Assembly (NCBI RefSeq): GCF_019703515.2
Contig: NC_059349.1
Span: 29,571,744 to 29,635,743, forward strand
Reading direction: 5' to 3'
DNA: 64,000 nucleotides
Source: Myxocyprinus asiaticus
Lineage: Eukaryota > Chordata > Actinopteri > Cypriniformes > Catostomidae
Below the pieces are notes generated by a model. That model made no database searches. It was given only the letters and a program-made list of their open reading frames with translations, and was not told the origin of the DNA. Positions 48,901 to 55,960 of this stretch are shown in pieces. Made by a program: the position numbers and the translations under genes. Numbering within the stretch: position 1 is the first letter of the stretch; every line of letters begins with the position of its first letter.

Positions 48901-50370
48901 GGTCTGATCACCATTCACTTGCATTGTATGGACCTACAGAGCTGAGATATTCTTCTAAAAATATTTGTTTGTGTTCAGCAGAAGAAAGTCATACACATCT
49001 TGGATCGCATGAGGGTGAGTAAACGATGAGATGAGAATTTTAATTTTTGGGTAAACTATCCCTTTAACCACAAAAATTATAAACCCAATACAATTAAGAT
49101 GCACAACTGTGAATTAGTTAGAACTTAGTCAGTCAGAAAAATAAACTCTTTGAATAGAAGGACAAAACAACAGTACCTGCAGAGTGAGGGAGGGAATAAG
49201 TCTTTCAAAGAATTCTGGATGAGGATGGGCACCCTACATGAAATTAAAAGAATCTATATGAGCTTTCAGTTCATTTGTAATAATAACACAGTTATGTAGA
49301 GTGCTTATGCTTTGCTGTACCAGACCTTGATGAACATGTCCAGCTCCATTCGGAGGCTCATGACCTCAAGAGTCACCGATGCCACCGTCTCAACATCTGG
49401 CCCAAGAACATCATCAGGAAAGCTCAAGCCATCAGGCTGCTGATTGGTGTACCCATAAAGGTACAGTACTGCTCTGCCACCCTAAAAGAAGATGATTAAA
49501 GTAGGTTTCAGATGTTTTGTGGGGGTTATGGGAGGACATTTATTGTCTTATGATCTCATCCACCTCACACCTGAATAGAATCTACGGTGGTCCTGAAGAC
49601 AGGGTTGTTGTACTTCACTGTACGCCAGTACTTTGGCCTGTTGGAGTTGGTAAGATTAGAACCATACTTCTCCAAGATGTTAAGAGCTGTGGAAAGTTTC
49701 TGCAGGGAGCCAAGGGTCTGAAAAGATCAGGAGATATTAATATGCAACAAAATGGCCTGCACAAGAATGCTTGAGTTCAACATCACAACCCTAAAACAAA
49801 ACAATGTGTCAAAAATGAACTAGGCAGGAATTTTGAGTGCTTATATTAGTGGAAACGGATGACAGACTTAAGGGATGGGATATCCACCCTAGGATGAAAA
49901 AACATATTATTGCAAAATACCTCAGGAAACTGTGACACATTACCCAGCACTATGCATTATAATGAGCTTTATGTTAGTCAATCACACAGCCAGGCCAATA
50001 GAACCCCATACATTACATATAAGTCACTATGTGCAAATGACTTTAACTGTGCCTGATGCCTAAACATGACAGAGAAGAGAGCAGCATGAAACAAGTCAAA
50101 CATTTGCAACAGTTGTTTCCTGTTGTATAATCATAAACTCTCAAGAAAATTATTCACTACACCAGCTCTCACCTCCTTCCTGGAGTTTCCACTACAGTTC
50201 TCCTTCAGCATGCACTCAGCTGCTATGCACCGGTATTTACTGGATGGAGGGAGGGGGATGTTGGCCATGGCAGCCACCCCTGCCCTCATCTCATGGGCAG
50301 AGCCTAAAGAAGATAAACTCTCCTCCGCATTTGCCCTAACCTCCTCCAGCTGATCACTGAGAGAAGCCAT
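24440..50370 (-). CDS. rnf31: E3 ubiquitin-protein ligase RNF31 (HOIP), 22 coding exons, one apparent frameshift
   Basis: HOIP is the catalytic subunit of LUBAC, which builds Met1-linked (linear) ubiquitin chains in the cytosol, driving NF-kB signalling and limiting cell death. Joined exons give 3195 coding bases (1064 residues) if one extra base in the second coding exon is discounted; human HOIP is 1072. Domains: PUB (about 50-170), B-box-like zinc finger (about 240-275), three RanBP2-type NZF fingers (about 297-410), UBA region (about 473-640), RING1 (from C700), IBR (about 795-840), RING2 (about 872-901) with the catalytic cysteine C886 in GGCMHF, and the LDD tail ending DKVPRKK. All splice junctions are GT-AG and in phase. 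Introns are swollen by transposons. The frameshift near 49680 would truncate the protein unless it is an assembly error. The gene is divergent from buc. Confidence 0.93.
24584..24749 (-). CDS. rnf31: rnf31 coding exon 21, LDD
   Basis: [19 protein letters not shown] through TYFARLLK, the LDD helices that place the acceptor ubiquitin. Confidence 0.94.
25424..25461. repeat. (TA)n microsatellite
   Basis: About 19 TA units in an rnf31 intron. Confidence 0.95.
25586..27159 (-). mobile_element. Tc1-like transposon with about 200-bp inverted repeats
   Basis: The ends CAGGTGCATCTCAATAAATT and their inverse are flanked by TA (25584-25585, 27160-27161). Inverted similarity extends about 200 bp inward. 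Minus-strand transposase is in three frames: an HTH block starting [12 protein letters not shown] (about 26860-26620), a middle block with SDES (26718-26176) and a C-terminal block with QQD/APAHTAK and NPIENLW (about 26170-25911). The DD34E residues are all present, but at least two frameshifts separate them. It lies in the rnf31 intron between coding exons 20 and 21. Confidence 0.9.
27444..27537 (-). CDS. rnf31: rnf31 coding exon 20, LDD
   Basis: [19 protein letters not shown] and QAGLCE match the LDD zinc-containing insert. Donor GA|GTGAGT. Confidence 0.93.
28029..28077 (-). CDS. rnf31: rnf31 coding exon 19, LDD micro-exon
   Basis: A 49-base exon ([16 protein letters not shown] plus G) needed to restore phase between exons 18 and 20. 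The acceptor is TCATAG and the donor TG|GTATGT. Confidence 0.85.
28247..28277. repeat. (GA)n microsatellite
   Basis: About 15 GA units in an rnf31 intron. Confidence 0.95.
29670..29845 (+). repeat. Dispersed repeat, copy A of an inverted pair
   Basis: About 165 bp around TTCACTTTATTTCCACAGAG is repeated, inverted and with few mismatches, at 31010-31180. It lies inside the hAT at 28905-30597. Confidence 0.75.
30116..30147. repeat. (TA)n microsatellite
   Basis: About 16 TA units. Confidence 0.95.
31010..31180 (-). repeat. Dispersed repeat, copy B of an inverted pair
   Basis: Inverted counterpart of 29670-29845, with CTCTGTGGAAATAAAGTGAA at its core. Confidence 0.75.
31344..31407. repeat. (GA)n(TG)n compound microsatellite at an rnf31 splice donor
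   Basis: About 12 GA units, then about 18 TG units, ending at the donor of rnf31 coding exon 18 (31408-31409). Confidence 0.95.
31410..31520 (-). CDS. rnf31: rnf31 coding exon 18, RING2/LDD
   Basis: 37 codons including [19 protein letters not shown], the start of the linear-chain determining domain. The donor runs straight into a (CA)n repeat. Confidence 0.94.
31751..31863 (-). CDS. rnf31: rnf31 coding exon 17, RING2 with catalytic cysteine
   Basis: [20 protein letters not shown] and QFCSGC make up RING2. The thioester-forming cysteine is encoded at 31817-31819. Confidence 0.95.
32563..33055 (-). mobile_element. Tc1-like relic, left arm of an inverted pair
   Basis: The minus strand carries an N-terminal transposase remnant ([20 protein letters not shown]) and ends GTGGTTTTAATGTTGTGGCT at its 3' side. 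The catalytic domain is absent. Confidence 0.75.
33059..33422 (+). mobile_element. Tc1-like relic, right arm of an inverted pair
   Basis: This repeats the left arm in opposite orientation, from ATTGTTGGTGCCAGATGGGC to GTTGTGGCTGATCGGTGCA, starting inside the element. Confidence 0.75.
33810..33859. repeat. (CAAAA)n simple repeat
   Basis: Imperfect AAAAC/CAAA repeats in an rnf31 intron. Confidence 0.85.
34054..34168 (-). CDS. rnf31: rnf31 coding exon 16, IBR-RING2 helix
   Basis: [17 protein letters not shown] and YLRDNGI match the HOIP linker helix that holds the ubiquitin-charged E2. It ends in phase 1. Confidence 0.94.
34288..34377 (-). CDS. rnf31: rnf31 coding exon 15, IBR
   Basis: 30 codons with [20 protein letters not shown] and AQC, the in-between-RING zinc ligands. 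Confidence 0.94.
34622..36506. mobile_element. hAT-type non-autonomous element with 8-bp target-site duplication
   Basis: The element 34630-36498 starts TAGAGGTAGACCGATATATC and ends GGTTGACCTCTA. Flanks CTCACAAC and CTCACAGC match at 7 of 8 bases. Internal direct repeats (ATGCTGAAGCTGTTAGTT near 35212 and 36109) are present. It lies in the rnf31 intron between coding exons 14 and 15. Confidence 0.82.
35125..35157. repeat. (GA)n microsatellite
   Basis: About 16 GA units inside the hAT-type element. Confidence 0.95.
37035..37133 (-). CDS. rnf31: rnf31 coding exon 14, RING1-IBR linker
   Basis: 33 codons ([17 protein letters not shown] ... FLWCSH) with the first IBR cysteine. Phase 0. Confidence 0.93.
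37323..37496 (-). CDS. rnf31: rnf31 coding exon 13, RING1
   Basis: [14 protein letters not shown] and [10 protein letters not shown] complete RING1. The donor is followed by an A-rich run (GTAAAAAAA), a weak-looking but canonical GT. Confidence 0.94.
37944..38150 (-). CDS. rnf31: rnf31 coding exon 12, start of RING1
   Basis: An alpha-helical segment followed by [11 protein letters not shown] opens RING1, with the first cysteine near residue 700. Confidence 0.94.
38391..38576 (-). CDS. rnf31: rnf31 coding exon 11, UBA
   Basis: [19 protein letters not shown] is a typical UBA start (M-G-F loop), residues 581-642. It is separated from exon 10 by a 5.4-kb intron. Confidence 0.93.
38785..39118 (+). 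mobile_element. LINE 3'-end fragment (same family as 4946-8100)
   Basis: The stretch from TTTAGCCAGAGGGGAACTGG to AAATAAAAATGACTTGACTT matches 7785-8100. It is a 5'-truncated copy in rnf31 intron 11 (between coding exons 10 and 11). Confidence 0.85.
39120..43987. other. Large rnf31 intron (remainder)
   Basis: No further exon is needed between the flanking coding exons, which join in phase. About 39215-39830 begins with GTTTACACCTGGTATTAA and may be a MITE. About 42200-42690 has CATTTCACATGAG and an inverted TCATGTGAAAG, possibly another. A (TAA)n tract lies at 39895-39937. The remainder is unassigned. Confidence 0.45.
43988..44311 (-). CDS. rnf31: rnf31 coding exon 10, UBA region
   Basis: 108 codons including [14 protein letters not shown] and [18 protein letters not shown], helices of the tandem UBA region that in HOIP pairs with HOIL-1 and SHARPIN. 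Confidence 0.92.
44399..44659. mobile_element. Short TTAA-target element
   Basis: It starts after TTAA (44395-44398) with AGAGACAGTTCTACC and ends ATTTTTGGCATTAACTATCC, degenerate inverted ends of the same family as 46020-47575. Confidence 0.55.
44723..44974 (-). CDS. rnf31: rnf31 coding exon 9, third NZF finger
   Basis: [10 protein letters not shown] and CEMC form the third NZF. A small tandem duplication ([12 protein letters not shown]; 21-bp DNA repeat near 44850-44890) follows. Confidence 0.92.
45174..45316 (-). CDS. rnf31: rnf31 coding exon 8, second NZF finger
   Basis: [10 protein letters not shown] followed by CVVC repeats the NZF pattern, then a proline-rich linker. The exon starts in phase 1. 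Confidence 0.92.
45533..45678 (-). CDS. rnf31: rnf31 coding exon 7, first NZF finger
   Basis: [10 protein letters not shown] followed by CETC is a RanBP2-type NZF pattern (W-x-C-x2-C-x3-N, then C-x2-C). In HOIP these fingers bind NEMO and ubiquitin. Confidence 0.92.
45776..45935 (-). CDS. rnf31: rnf31 coding exon 6, B-box-like zinc finger
   Basis: Cysteine pairs CTIC, CPTC, CTEC and histidines in [11 protein letters not shown] form a B-box-like zinc site at residues about 240-275. Confidence 0.9.
46369..47170 (-). mobile_element. hAT-type element nested in a TTAA element, with BED-finger exon
   Basis: The element 46377-47162 has the ends TAGGGCTGCC and GGCAGCCCTA, flanked by CGCGTGAC and CGTGTGAC (7 of 8 bases). 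It keeps a minus-strand first transposase exon (see 46849-46986) but not the catalytic domain. Confidence 0.85.
46849..46986 (-). pseudogene. hAT transposase first exon with BED zinc finger (remnant)
   Basis: An open stretch of 46 codons starts [18 protein letters not shown], has TCKLC and [10 protein letters not shown], and ends at a GTAAGT donor. The order W-x-H-F, C-x2-C, H-x3-5-H is a BED zinc finger, the DNA-binding head of hAT transposases. No catalytic exon follows inside the element. Confidence 0.75.
47630..47786 (-). CDS. rnf31: rnf31 coding exon 5, linker
   Basis: Acidic then Ser/Pro-rich linker ([12 protein letters not shown] ... LVPSKQT), low complexity, between PUB and zinc fingers. 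It ends in phase 1. Confidence 0.87.
47831..48381. mobile_element. TTAA-target element, first of an abutting pair
   Basis: The element 47835-48377 (AGAAATATTTCACA ... TTAACTATCCCT) is flanked by TTAA at 47831-47834 and 48378-48381. The latter also bounds the next element. Confidence 0.65.
48378..49067. mobile_element. TTAA-target element, second of an abutting pair
   Basis: The element 48382-49063 starts AAGTAATAGTTCACCC and ends GGGTAAACTATCCCT between TTAA tetramers (48378-48381, 49064-49067). The interior is a long imperfect palindrome. Confidence 0.75.
49177..49233 (-). CDS. rnf31: rnf31 coding exon 4
   Basis: A 19-codon exon ([19 protein letters not shown]) that closes the PUB region. 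AG and GT borders are clear, phase 0. Confidence 0.88.
49326..49481 (-). CDS. rnf31: rnf31 coding exon 3, PUB domain
   Basis: It encodes [19 protein letters not shown] and onward to the end of the PUB core, residues 116-167. Phase 0 on both sides. Confidence 0.92.
49571..49718 (-). CDS. rnf31: rnf31 coding exon 2, PUB domain, with apparent +1 frameshift
   Basis: It encodes PUB residues about 67-115, including LQKLSTAL before the shift and [21 protein letters not shown] after it. The exon is 148 bases where 147 would keep frame. The extra base lies in an AAA run (minus strand) at about 49680-49682. Both flanks resemble HOIP, but in different frames. Confidence 0.85.
49800..50000 (+). repeat. 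Dispersed repeat, related to 56930-57070
   Basis: GAGTGCTTATATTAGTGGAA, then ATCCACCCT and ACCTCAGGAAACTG in the same order and orientation, recur at 56930-57070. Confidence 0.6.
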
Positions 50371-50372
50371 AT
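50173..50372 (-). CDS. rnf31: rnf31 coding exon 1 (start codon)
   Basis: The acceptor TTTCAG precedes AT-ATG; the start codon is at 50368-50370. It encodes residues 1-66 ([10 protein letters not shown] ... NSRKE), the N-terminal lead into the PUB domain. The donor is GAG|GTGAGA, phase 0. Confidence 0.88.
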
Positions 50373-51052
50373 CTGAAAGTGATTCAAAGCATTTAAAAAC
50401 AGGGCCTACATTCCCTGAGATCACAATTTCTCATGACAAAGCAGCAGTAAACAAATATAAACTTTATAGTTAAAGTTTAGTGGCGTTGTACAAGGTGGCT
50501 TAGTGATTTATTAATGTTTGAGGCATAGACAAAGAGAGTCAGACGTTTGTTGATTAACTTGTCAAACATACACATAAATTTTACCGCTTATTTACAGTTA
50601 ATACTTATATTTAATAGGCATGTATGACTGTCACCTCGTTTACATAACATGAATGGATTTTATTAACACCAAATCAAGGTTAGCTAAGAAGCTATCTGGT
50701 GAATGGAAAGTGAAACCATAACAACTCACCCGAAGCTAAGTTAGCTACCTAATTATTCAAAATAAATCTCAATTCATAGAAAAAGGGATGTTTTACAGTC
50801 TCCATTGTTATTCGTCAAACCTACACAGGTTGACAGACGTATACAGTATACAAAAACAAAACATGTACCTCTGGTTAAACGCGTCTACTACGAACTACTC
50901 GTAGGCTAACAAGCTAATGCTGAAGAAATATCTCCAAAAACTGGCCAGCGAGATTATAGAGGAAAGTCTAAATACGTATGCGTTAATACTGTTCAGTTAG
51001 GTCAACTGTTTGGAGCATTCTAGCAGCTGTCAATAAATATTTATATACTTAC

Positions 51053-51110
51053 CGTAGTTAGAGAAGCGCAGCACTCATTCACTCACAAGTAACACTGAAA
51101 CACGTGACAT
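51053..51110 (-). other. rnf31: rnf31 probable 5' UTR exon and promoter side
   Basis: A splice donor (ACG|GTAAGTA on the minus strand) ends at 51053. The first coding exon begins with an acceptor two bases before ATG, so an upstream noncoding exon is required. The upper limit, near 51110, is a guess. Confidence 0.5.
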
Positions 51111-51588
51111 GACTGTTATCAATCCGCATAGAGGCGCTGTGATGACTCACGCGCCGCATTACACCAACAAATGGTGAATGAATGGATAAATGCTTAAAAC
51201 ATTAAAGATGAATAAATAAACGACAAGAGGTATTACATAAACCAAAGTCAGGGTTTATGGATTCTAATGGAGTGGTGTTAAGGGATTTAATTTTATTACC
51301 AAACAAAAATGGTCAATAAAGCAACTTTTAGAATGTCACAGAAAAAAAAATACTTATACATTTATTAGTAACTTTTTTAAAATTGAGAGATATTAGGAGC
51401 TGTTCACAGAGAGGGCATCCTTGCGCTTAAAAGAAAGCATATCGAGACTCATTTTTAACAGTCAGCATGGCGTCCAAAACAATGCCACTCTCCTGCTCGA
51501 GACGCCGCGCAAAGGTCAAAGACATCCACCTAGCGCACAGGAACTAAAAAACACACAAAAGCAAAAACGTGTTCGGTGTGAACGAACC

Positions 51589-51917
51589 TTAAAGGTGCAA
51601 TAAGTTCTTGTTCATCTTAGAGTTACAGTGACACCTAGTGGCCTGTATGCAGTTATTGAAAGTGTCAAATAACAGGATGGTTACTGAGATTAACAAAGTA
51701 GTATTTGGCTGGTCATGTGAATCTAACATGGCAGCCCTCATGTGCGGACCCTCTCCATGTAGAATAAAACAGCTTTTAGAAGGATAATGATATGACTGGA
51801 GTCTTCATTTTAATGTGAGTGGTCATGATTTCCTACATATGTTTCAAAATTACAATTCATTTCTTAAGGAGTACAGTTTTTTTTAACGAGGAAAAAGATT
51901 ACTTAGTGCACCTTTAA
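51589..51917. mobile_element. TTAA-flanked MITE in the rnf31-buc intergenic region
   Basis: The ends AGGTGCAATAAG and, inverted, AGGTGCACTAAG are flanked by TTAA at 51589-51592 and 51914-51917. No coding frame. It sits between the two divergent promoters. Confidence 0.75.
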
Positions 51918-52065
51918 GTAGAAATTGCTCGCACTTCAACATTTGCTTTTAAATAAAAAACCAACATGCGCAGGCTTTAAAAAATGACAGGTGTTTAGAT
52001 TGGGCACACCTGTTGGCAGCCACTGATTGCATTAATGTTGCTCCCTGAAAAACGGTCACAGAACC

Positions 52066-52072
52066 TATAAAT
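52066..52072 (+). promoter_or_regulatory. buc: Candidate TATA box of buc
   Basis: TATAAAT lies about 30 bases upstream of a plausible start near 52097. The noncoding first exon would end at a donor at 52155 (AAG|GTTAGT). Confidence 0.5.
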
Positions 52073-52096
52073 CTAAAGTGCAAAGCTTTAACTGCA

Positions 52097-52346
52097 GAGT
52101 TAGTTGCTCTCGCTGTAAACACATTTAAGTCCACTTTGTCACCTTCACAGCTAAGGTTAGTAATGTGTTGAGTTATAACATTCTAAATTTGATGTGATCC
52201 TTACAATAAAACTAACATGCTGTTCCAGTTTAAATGGTCATTCTAATCTATCATGTTATAATATTTAAAGTTTTGCTAATTTTTTACAGTATTGTGGTGT
52301 TTTGTATCCTGTGCTGTCTTTAAGTCTCCTCACAGAACAATGGAAG
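52097..52346 (+). other. buc: buc 5' UTR exons (inferred)
   Basis: A noncoding exon of about 52097-52155 and a second of 52290-52346, which follows a TTTTTTACAG acceptor and carries the ATG at 52340. Inferred from splice signals only. Confidence 0.45.
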
Positions 52347-55300
52347 GTAAGAATGCTTATGATAGTCAGTCTTATTTTTGCTTGTTTTAGGCAGAGCAAA
52401 AATTTTAACATCTTTGTTTTAGGCATAAACAACACTTCACAGTCAATGGGAGTTGGGCAACCTCACCATCCAGTAAACCACACCAGACCATTTTTCTACG
52501 TTCAGCCACCATCTCAGCCTTATTACATGTATCAGTGGCCCATGAATCCATATGGCCACTATGGCTTTCCCGGGCCAGGTAAGTTCAGTCTGGTTATTTA
52601 AAACATTGCTTATTTTTGTAGCTTCTCAACCATTAAGTTCCACTCTCAACAGCTTTGCACTATGGCCGTCCCTACATGCCCCCTTATCAGTTTATGCAGT
52701 ATCCTGGGTATGTGATTCCACATGCACCCATGCAGCCAATTGATTACAGAAGAATCAGCCCCCACTTCCCCTCGGTTGCGTCGTATGATTTGCGAGTCCG
52801 CCACCACTTCCAACATCAGGGTATGCAGCATGAGACGGCCTGTTCTGAGGTCCAAACAGACCCTAGTGATTCAGTCAACAAACTGATAGACAAAATTGAG
52901 TGTCTCAAGGCCTGTGAACAGAAAGCAAGTGACAAGGGGTTGAACACCGTGGTCTCTTCTACTCCTGATGTGATTCAGGGAGAGAAGCAGCAGACATCTT
53001 TAAATGAAGAGTCCATGTTGCAACTTGCTTCAAAGGAGGGCAAGGAGGAGCAGGTCAATCAAGTCAGGCCCACAACCTACAGTGACTCTGCATATGATGC
53101 AGAGTCAAGCCAAGGCAGACTGGATGAATGTGTGTTATCAGATGTGTTGCCTCTTGACAGTTCCTCTGTCCATGAGGAAGAGGATGTGAATGAGGAAGAT
53201 AATCAACAGTGCATTGCTGATGAAACTTGCTACCAAAGTGAAATGTCTGCAACCAATGCCACTGGCAATGTGTTTTGTAGTGGTGCCAAAAGCACTTCAT
53301 GTCCATCAGAGAGTCATGATTTAGAAAAACCTGCCTCACACGAGGGTGTGGTCCCTGATGAGCAGGTACAAAATATTTCCACTGATGCTGTTGTGGAACC
53401 TCTGATAAATCTTTCTGAAGACTTTGACCTACAATATCAAATTCTTCGCCTGCCCTGCAATAAGACTACAACTGGCCTCTGTCTTGAACGAGAGATTGAC
53501 CCACTTGTATACTTCCATTCTCCATCTACTCTCTTGCCCCACCAAAACCATTTGTCCTCAATTGGTGGTGCATATCCCTACAGCTACTACCCTCCGGTGG
53601 CCCAAGAGCGCCAGAGTGTTCTGAGTCCCTCCATAGATGAGCTTTCCTCCAGAGATGAAATGTTCTCTACGGATGTGGAGGATCTTGATCTCATTCCTGG
53701 GCACGTGTATGTGGGTGGTGGCAGACTGGCTGAAACCAGTGATGTGCCCGTTCGCTCCCGAAAAGAGCTCTTGAGTGTAGAGAGAACCTGTTTGGTCTGC
53801 CAGAAAACCTGTGCCTGCTGTGGCTCAAGCCTACAGGATGAGGGAGGGCTGAGCAAAATGGTTGAGCACTGCAGCCATCCTGAGAGGGACCTTGCTAATG
53901 AAGTGTCTGATCAAGATATTGAGTATGATGTTGAGGGAGAGGTGCGGAGTAATTGTGAGTCTCCAAGGGTTTCCAAGAGGAAGTGTTACAGCAGGCATGC
54001 ACTGCCCCCTTGTGGTCATTGCTGTGCTAAGCACAGGCACAGGAAGCTGAAATGTGAAGGCCAAGAGAGCTGCGAGCAGGTTCGGGGACATCCCAAGGGA
54101 GAGTGCAGTGAGGAGTATGTTGCTCTGGCTAAAGTGGACAAGAGAATTCAAAAGGGTGCCTTGTGCAGGCCTTGTATTGGTAAGGGTTTAACTGCCTTTT
54201 TGTATTTGCATTTTAATGCTGCTTAAGATGGTCCACTAATGCAAAGTGTGTGTGGTTTTTTTTTTTTTTTTTAAGAACGGCAATGGAGAGAGGGTGCTGT
54301 GTCTGACCAAGAGAACTGGGCAAGCTGTGGAGTCAAGCCAAGGTCTTGGAGGCAAGTTGGTGGCCCTCAAGATCAAGGTAGGATGTGTACTGTGGAACAG
54401 TTCACATGCGTTTTATCTAGATGCTTAAATGATTTCAGTGCAAGTATAAATTCCATTTTGTCCATGTCCAAATTTTTAAAGGGAGAACGCCATTGAGAAG
54501 GCCATCTTGTAAGGCGTTCCTCCAGCAGAGGCCAAGAAGTGAATATGATGACTGCGAGACTGAATTTACCTACTGCCAAAGGGGCAGAGGTGAGTTGGGG
54601 TGGGGGTTTAAATATTATATGCACTCATGGTGGGGAGGGTTACTTTGTATTCCACTACAGAATACATGCTGTAAAATGTAATTTGTAATGTATTTTAAAT
54701 ACTTTGGATTACTACAGCAGTGGGGGGGTTTCCTCCCCCCACTTGTCTTACTGTACTGGCAGAGTTTAGTTAAAACAATACATGTTAATTTTTCTCTAAA
54801 ACCTAAATCTTATGCAGTGTTTCTAAAACAAGAAATCAAATTGCTCTTGATTTAGAGATTTACAGAAACTTGTTCTATTTTGTTCCTAATATCAAAGGTT
54901 ATAAATAAAATTTATGATCCAATGTGACTCTTATTTAAAGTGATCGTGCATGTAAAATGGCATTTTAGCATAGTGTAAAGCTGACAGTTTACACAAGGTT
55001 TATTTCTATGTCTTCTGCTCTTATGAATGTAGTGCATAGTGTTTCACCGCTGTTCAGATGCACTTTGGATTGCGTCTATGTATAAATGCTTTCCATCTGA
55101 AAGGACTAAATATTAAATGAAACAAATGACAATGCGTAGTAATCTGTTCAGTAATCAAAATACTTTTTGAATATAACATTCTAATTACCAATGATTTAAA
55201 TTGTAACTAGTGGAATACAGTTACTTATATTTTGTATTTTAAGTGCATAGTCCCATTACATGTGTTCCGTTACTCCCCGTGTGTGTGACTATATTACACC

Positions 55301-55383
55301 ATTTACAGGTGCTGTGCATTTATGCTTTTTATTTTTGCCTTGTCCCATCAGGTGCACTGAAGAAAAGGGGCACAAGATACTGA
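52340..55383 (+). CDS. buc: Bucky ball (Buc), Balbiani body/germ plasm organiser, 6 coding exons
   Basis: Buc is an intrinsically disordered, self-aggregating protein that nucleates the Balbiani body in fish oocytes and later germ plasm. The joined coding length is 1932 bases (643 residues), close to the zebrafish protein as I recall it. The N-terminus (MGVGQPHHPVNHTRPFFYVQ, then YQFMQYPGYV, residues about 10-90) is the Buc/Velo-type prion-like region, rich in Pro, Tyr and Gln. The middle is acidic and Ser-rich with cysteine clusters (CLVCQKTCACCGSS, CGHCCAKHRHRKLKC). The C-terminus is basic and ends QRGRG ... KRGTRY. Exons: 52340-52346, 52423-52578, 52653-54179, 54276-54377, 54482-54589, 55352-55383; all are GT-AG and in phase, with no breaks. 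Divergent from rnf31. Confidence 0.95.
52423..52578 (+). CDS. buc: buc coding exon 2, N-terminal prion-like region
   Basis: The acceptor TTTTAG precedes GCATAAAC, completing MEGINN. It encodes the Buc/Velo region through YGHYGFPGP. Donor CCAG|GTAAGT, phase 1. Confidence 0.95.
52653..54179 (+). CDS. buc: buc coding exon 3 (large)
   Basis: 1527 bases without a stop. It holds the rest of the N-terminal domain (RPYMPPYQFMQYPGY), the conserved SEVQTDPSDSVNKLIDKIE segment, the acidic middle and the cysteine-rich clusters. Donor ATTG|GTAAGG. Confidence 0.96.
54276..54377 (+). CDS. buc: buc coding exon 4
   Basis: It follows a long T-run and AAG acceptor. It encodes RQWREGAVSDQENWASCG and onward, and ends CAAG|GTAGGA in phase 1. 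Confidence 0.88.
54482..54589 (+). CDS. buc: buc coding exon 5
   Basis: It encodes GRTPLRRPSCKAFLQQ ... FTYCQRGR; the RG-rich tail starts here and is split by the next intron. Confidence 0.88.
54629..55283 (-). mobile_element. hAT-type element in buc intron 5 (same family as 15256-16518)
   Basis: In reverse, it starts GGAGTAACGGAACACATGTA and ends near TCCACTACAG/GGGAGGGTTACTTTG, matching the composite element. The body shares TCAGAGGG-like and ATGATGCAG-like stretches with decay. A short G/C hairpin lies near 54719-54741. Confidence 0.75.
55352..55383 (+). CDS. buc: buc final coding exon (stop)
   Basis: GALKKRGTRY then TGA at 55381-55383; the acceptor is CCCATCAG. Confidence 0.88.
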
Positions 55384-55960
55384 ACCATTATGCACTTCTG
55401 TAATGCTTAAATGTATTACCCGATGCTTGTGTAAAATGCACTTCACTGTGAAATGAACACATGGACACCGTTCTCCACTGTATGTAACTGGAAAATGTAT
55501 GATGTATACCTTGCTGCATTTCCAGTGCTCATGTTAATTTTCTATTTTGAGTGCAATGCATTCATCTTAATCTACTCCATGGAGGCTACTCTCACTGGAC
55601 CATGCCCTGACCTATGCCCAAAAGGCCCCTTTCTGATGTGGCCTGATTTTGGGAGATGTGACTTTCACCTGACGTGTGAGCTCTTGAGTCTTGGCCTGGT
55701 CCACTGAGACTGTTTCAAATGTTGGGCACTGGAGATGCAGCTGGTTTAAGGGGTGATGCAAAAAAAAAAGTGAGGATGGAAAAATAAAGTGGGCAATTTG
55801 GCAGTTTGGCCACTCTTAGTCCAGATGTGTCTGTTTTATTAGGCCTACTGCGCCATTTTTATACATCGCAGTGTAATGTCGACATGCAGAAAATTAATCA
55901 ATTTAGCTGTACAGTGTTATTGTGTCATTAAAGTCTATGCATTGCACTTGATCTGTGTCT
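55384..55960 (+). other. buc: buc 3' UTR
   Basis: An AATAAA signal lies at 55782-55787. A later ATTAAAG near 55927 could be an alternative. The open frame at 55453-55707 is in the UTR and has no support as a gene. Confidence 0.7.

Noticed and set aside
52646..54151. Minus-strand frames opposite buc
   Set aside because: They are shadows of the large buc exon, which has homology, splice sites and phase.
54719..54741. Strong G/C hairpin (AGTGGGGGG with inverse)
   Set aside because: It lies within the decayed hAT copy in buc intron 5; too short and isolated to propose a function.
55453..55707. 84-codon plus-strand frame after the buc stop
   Set aside because: It lies in the 3' UTR before the AATAAA at 55782 and has no domain or start context.
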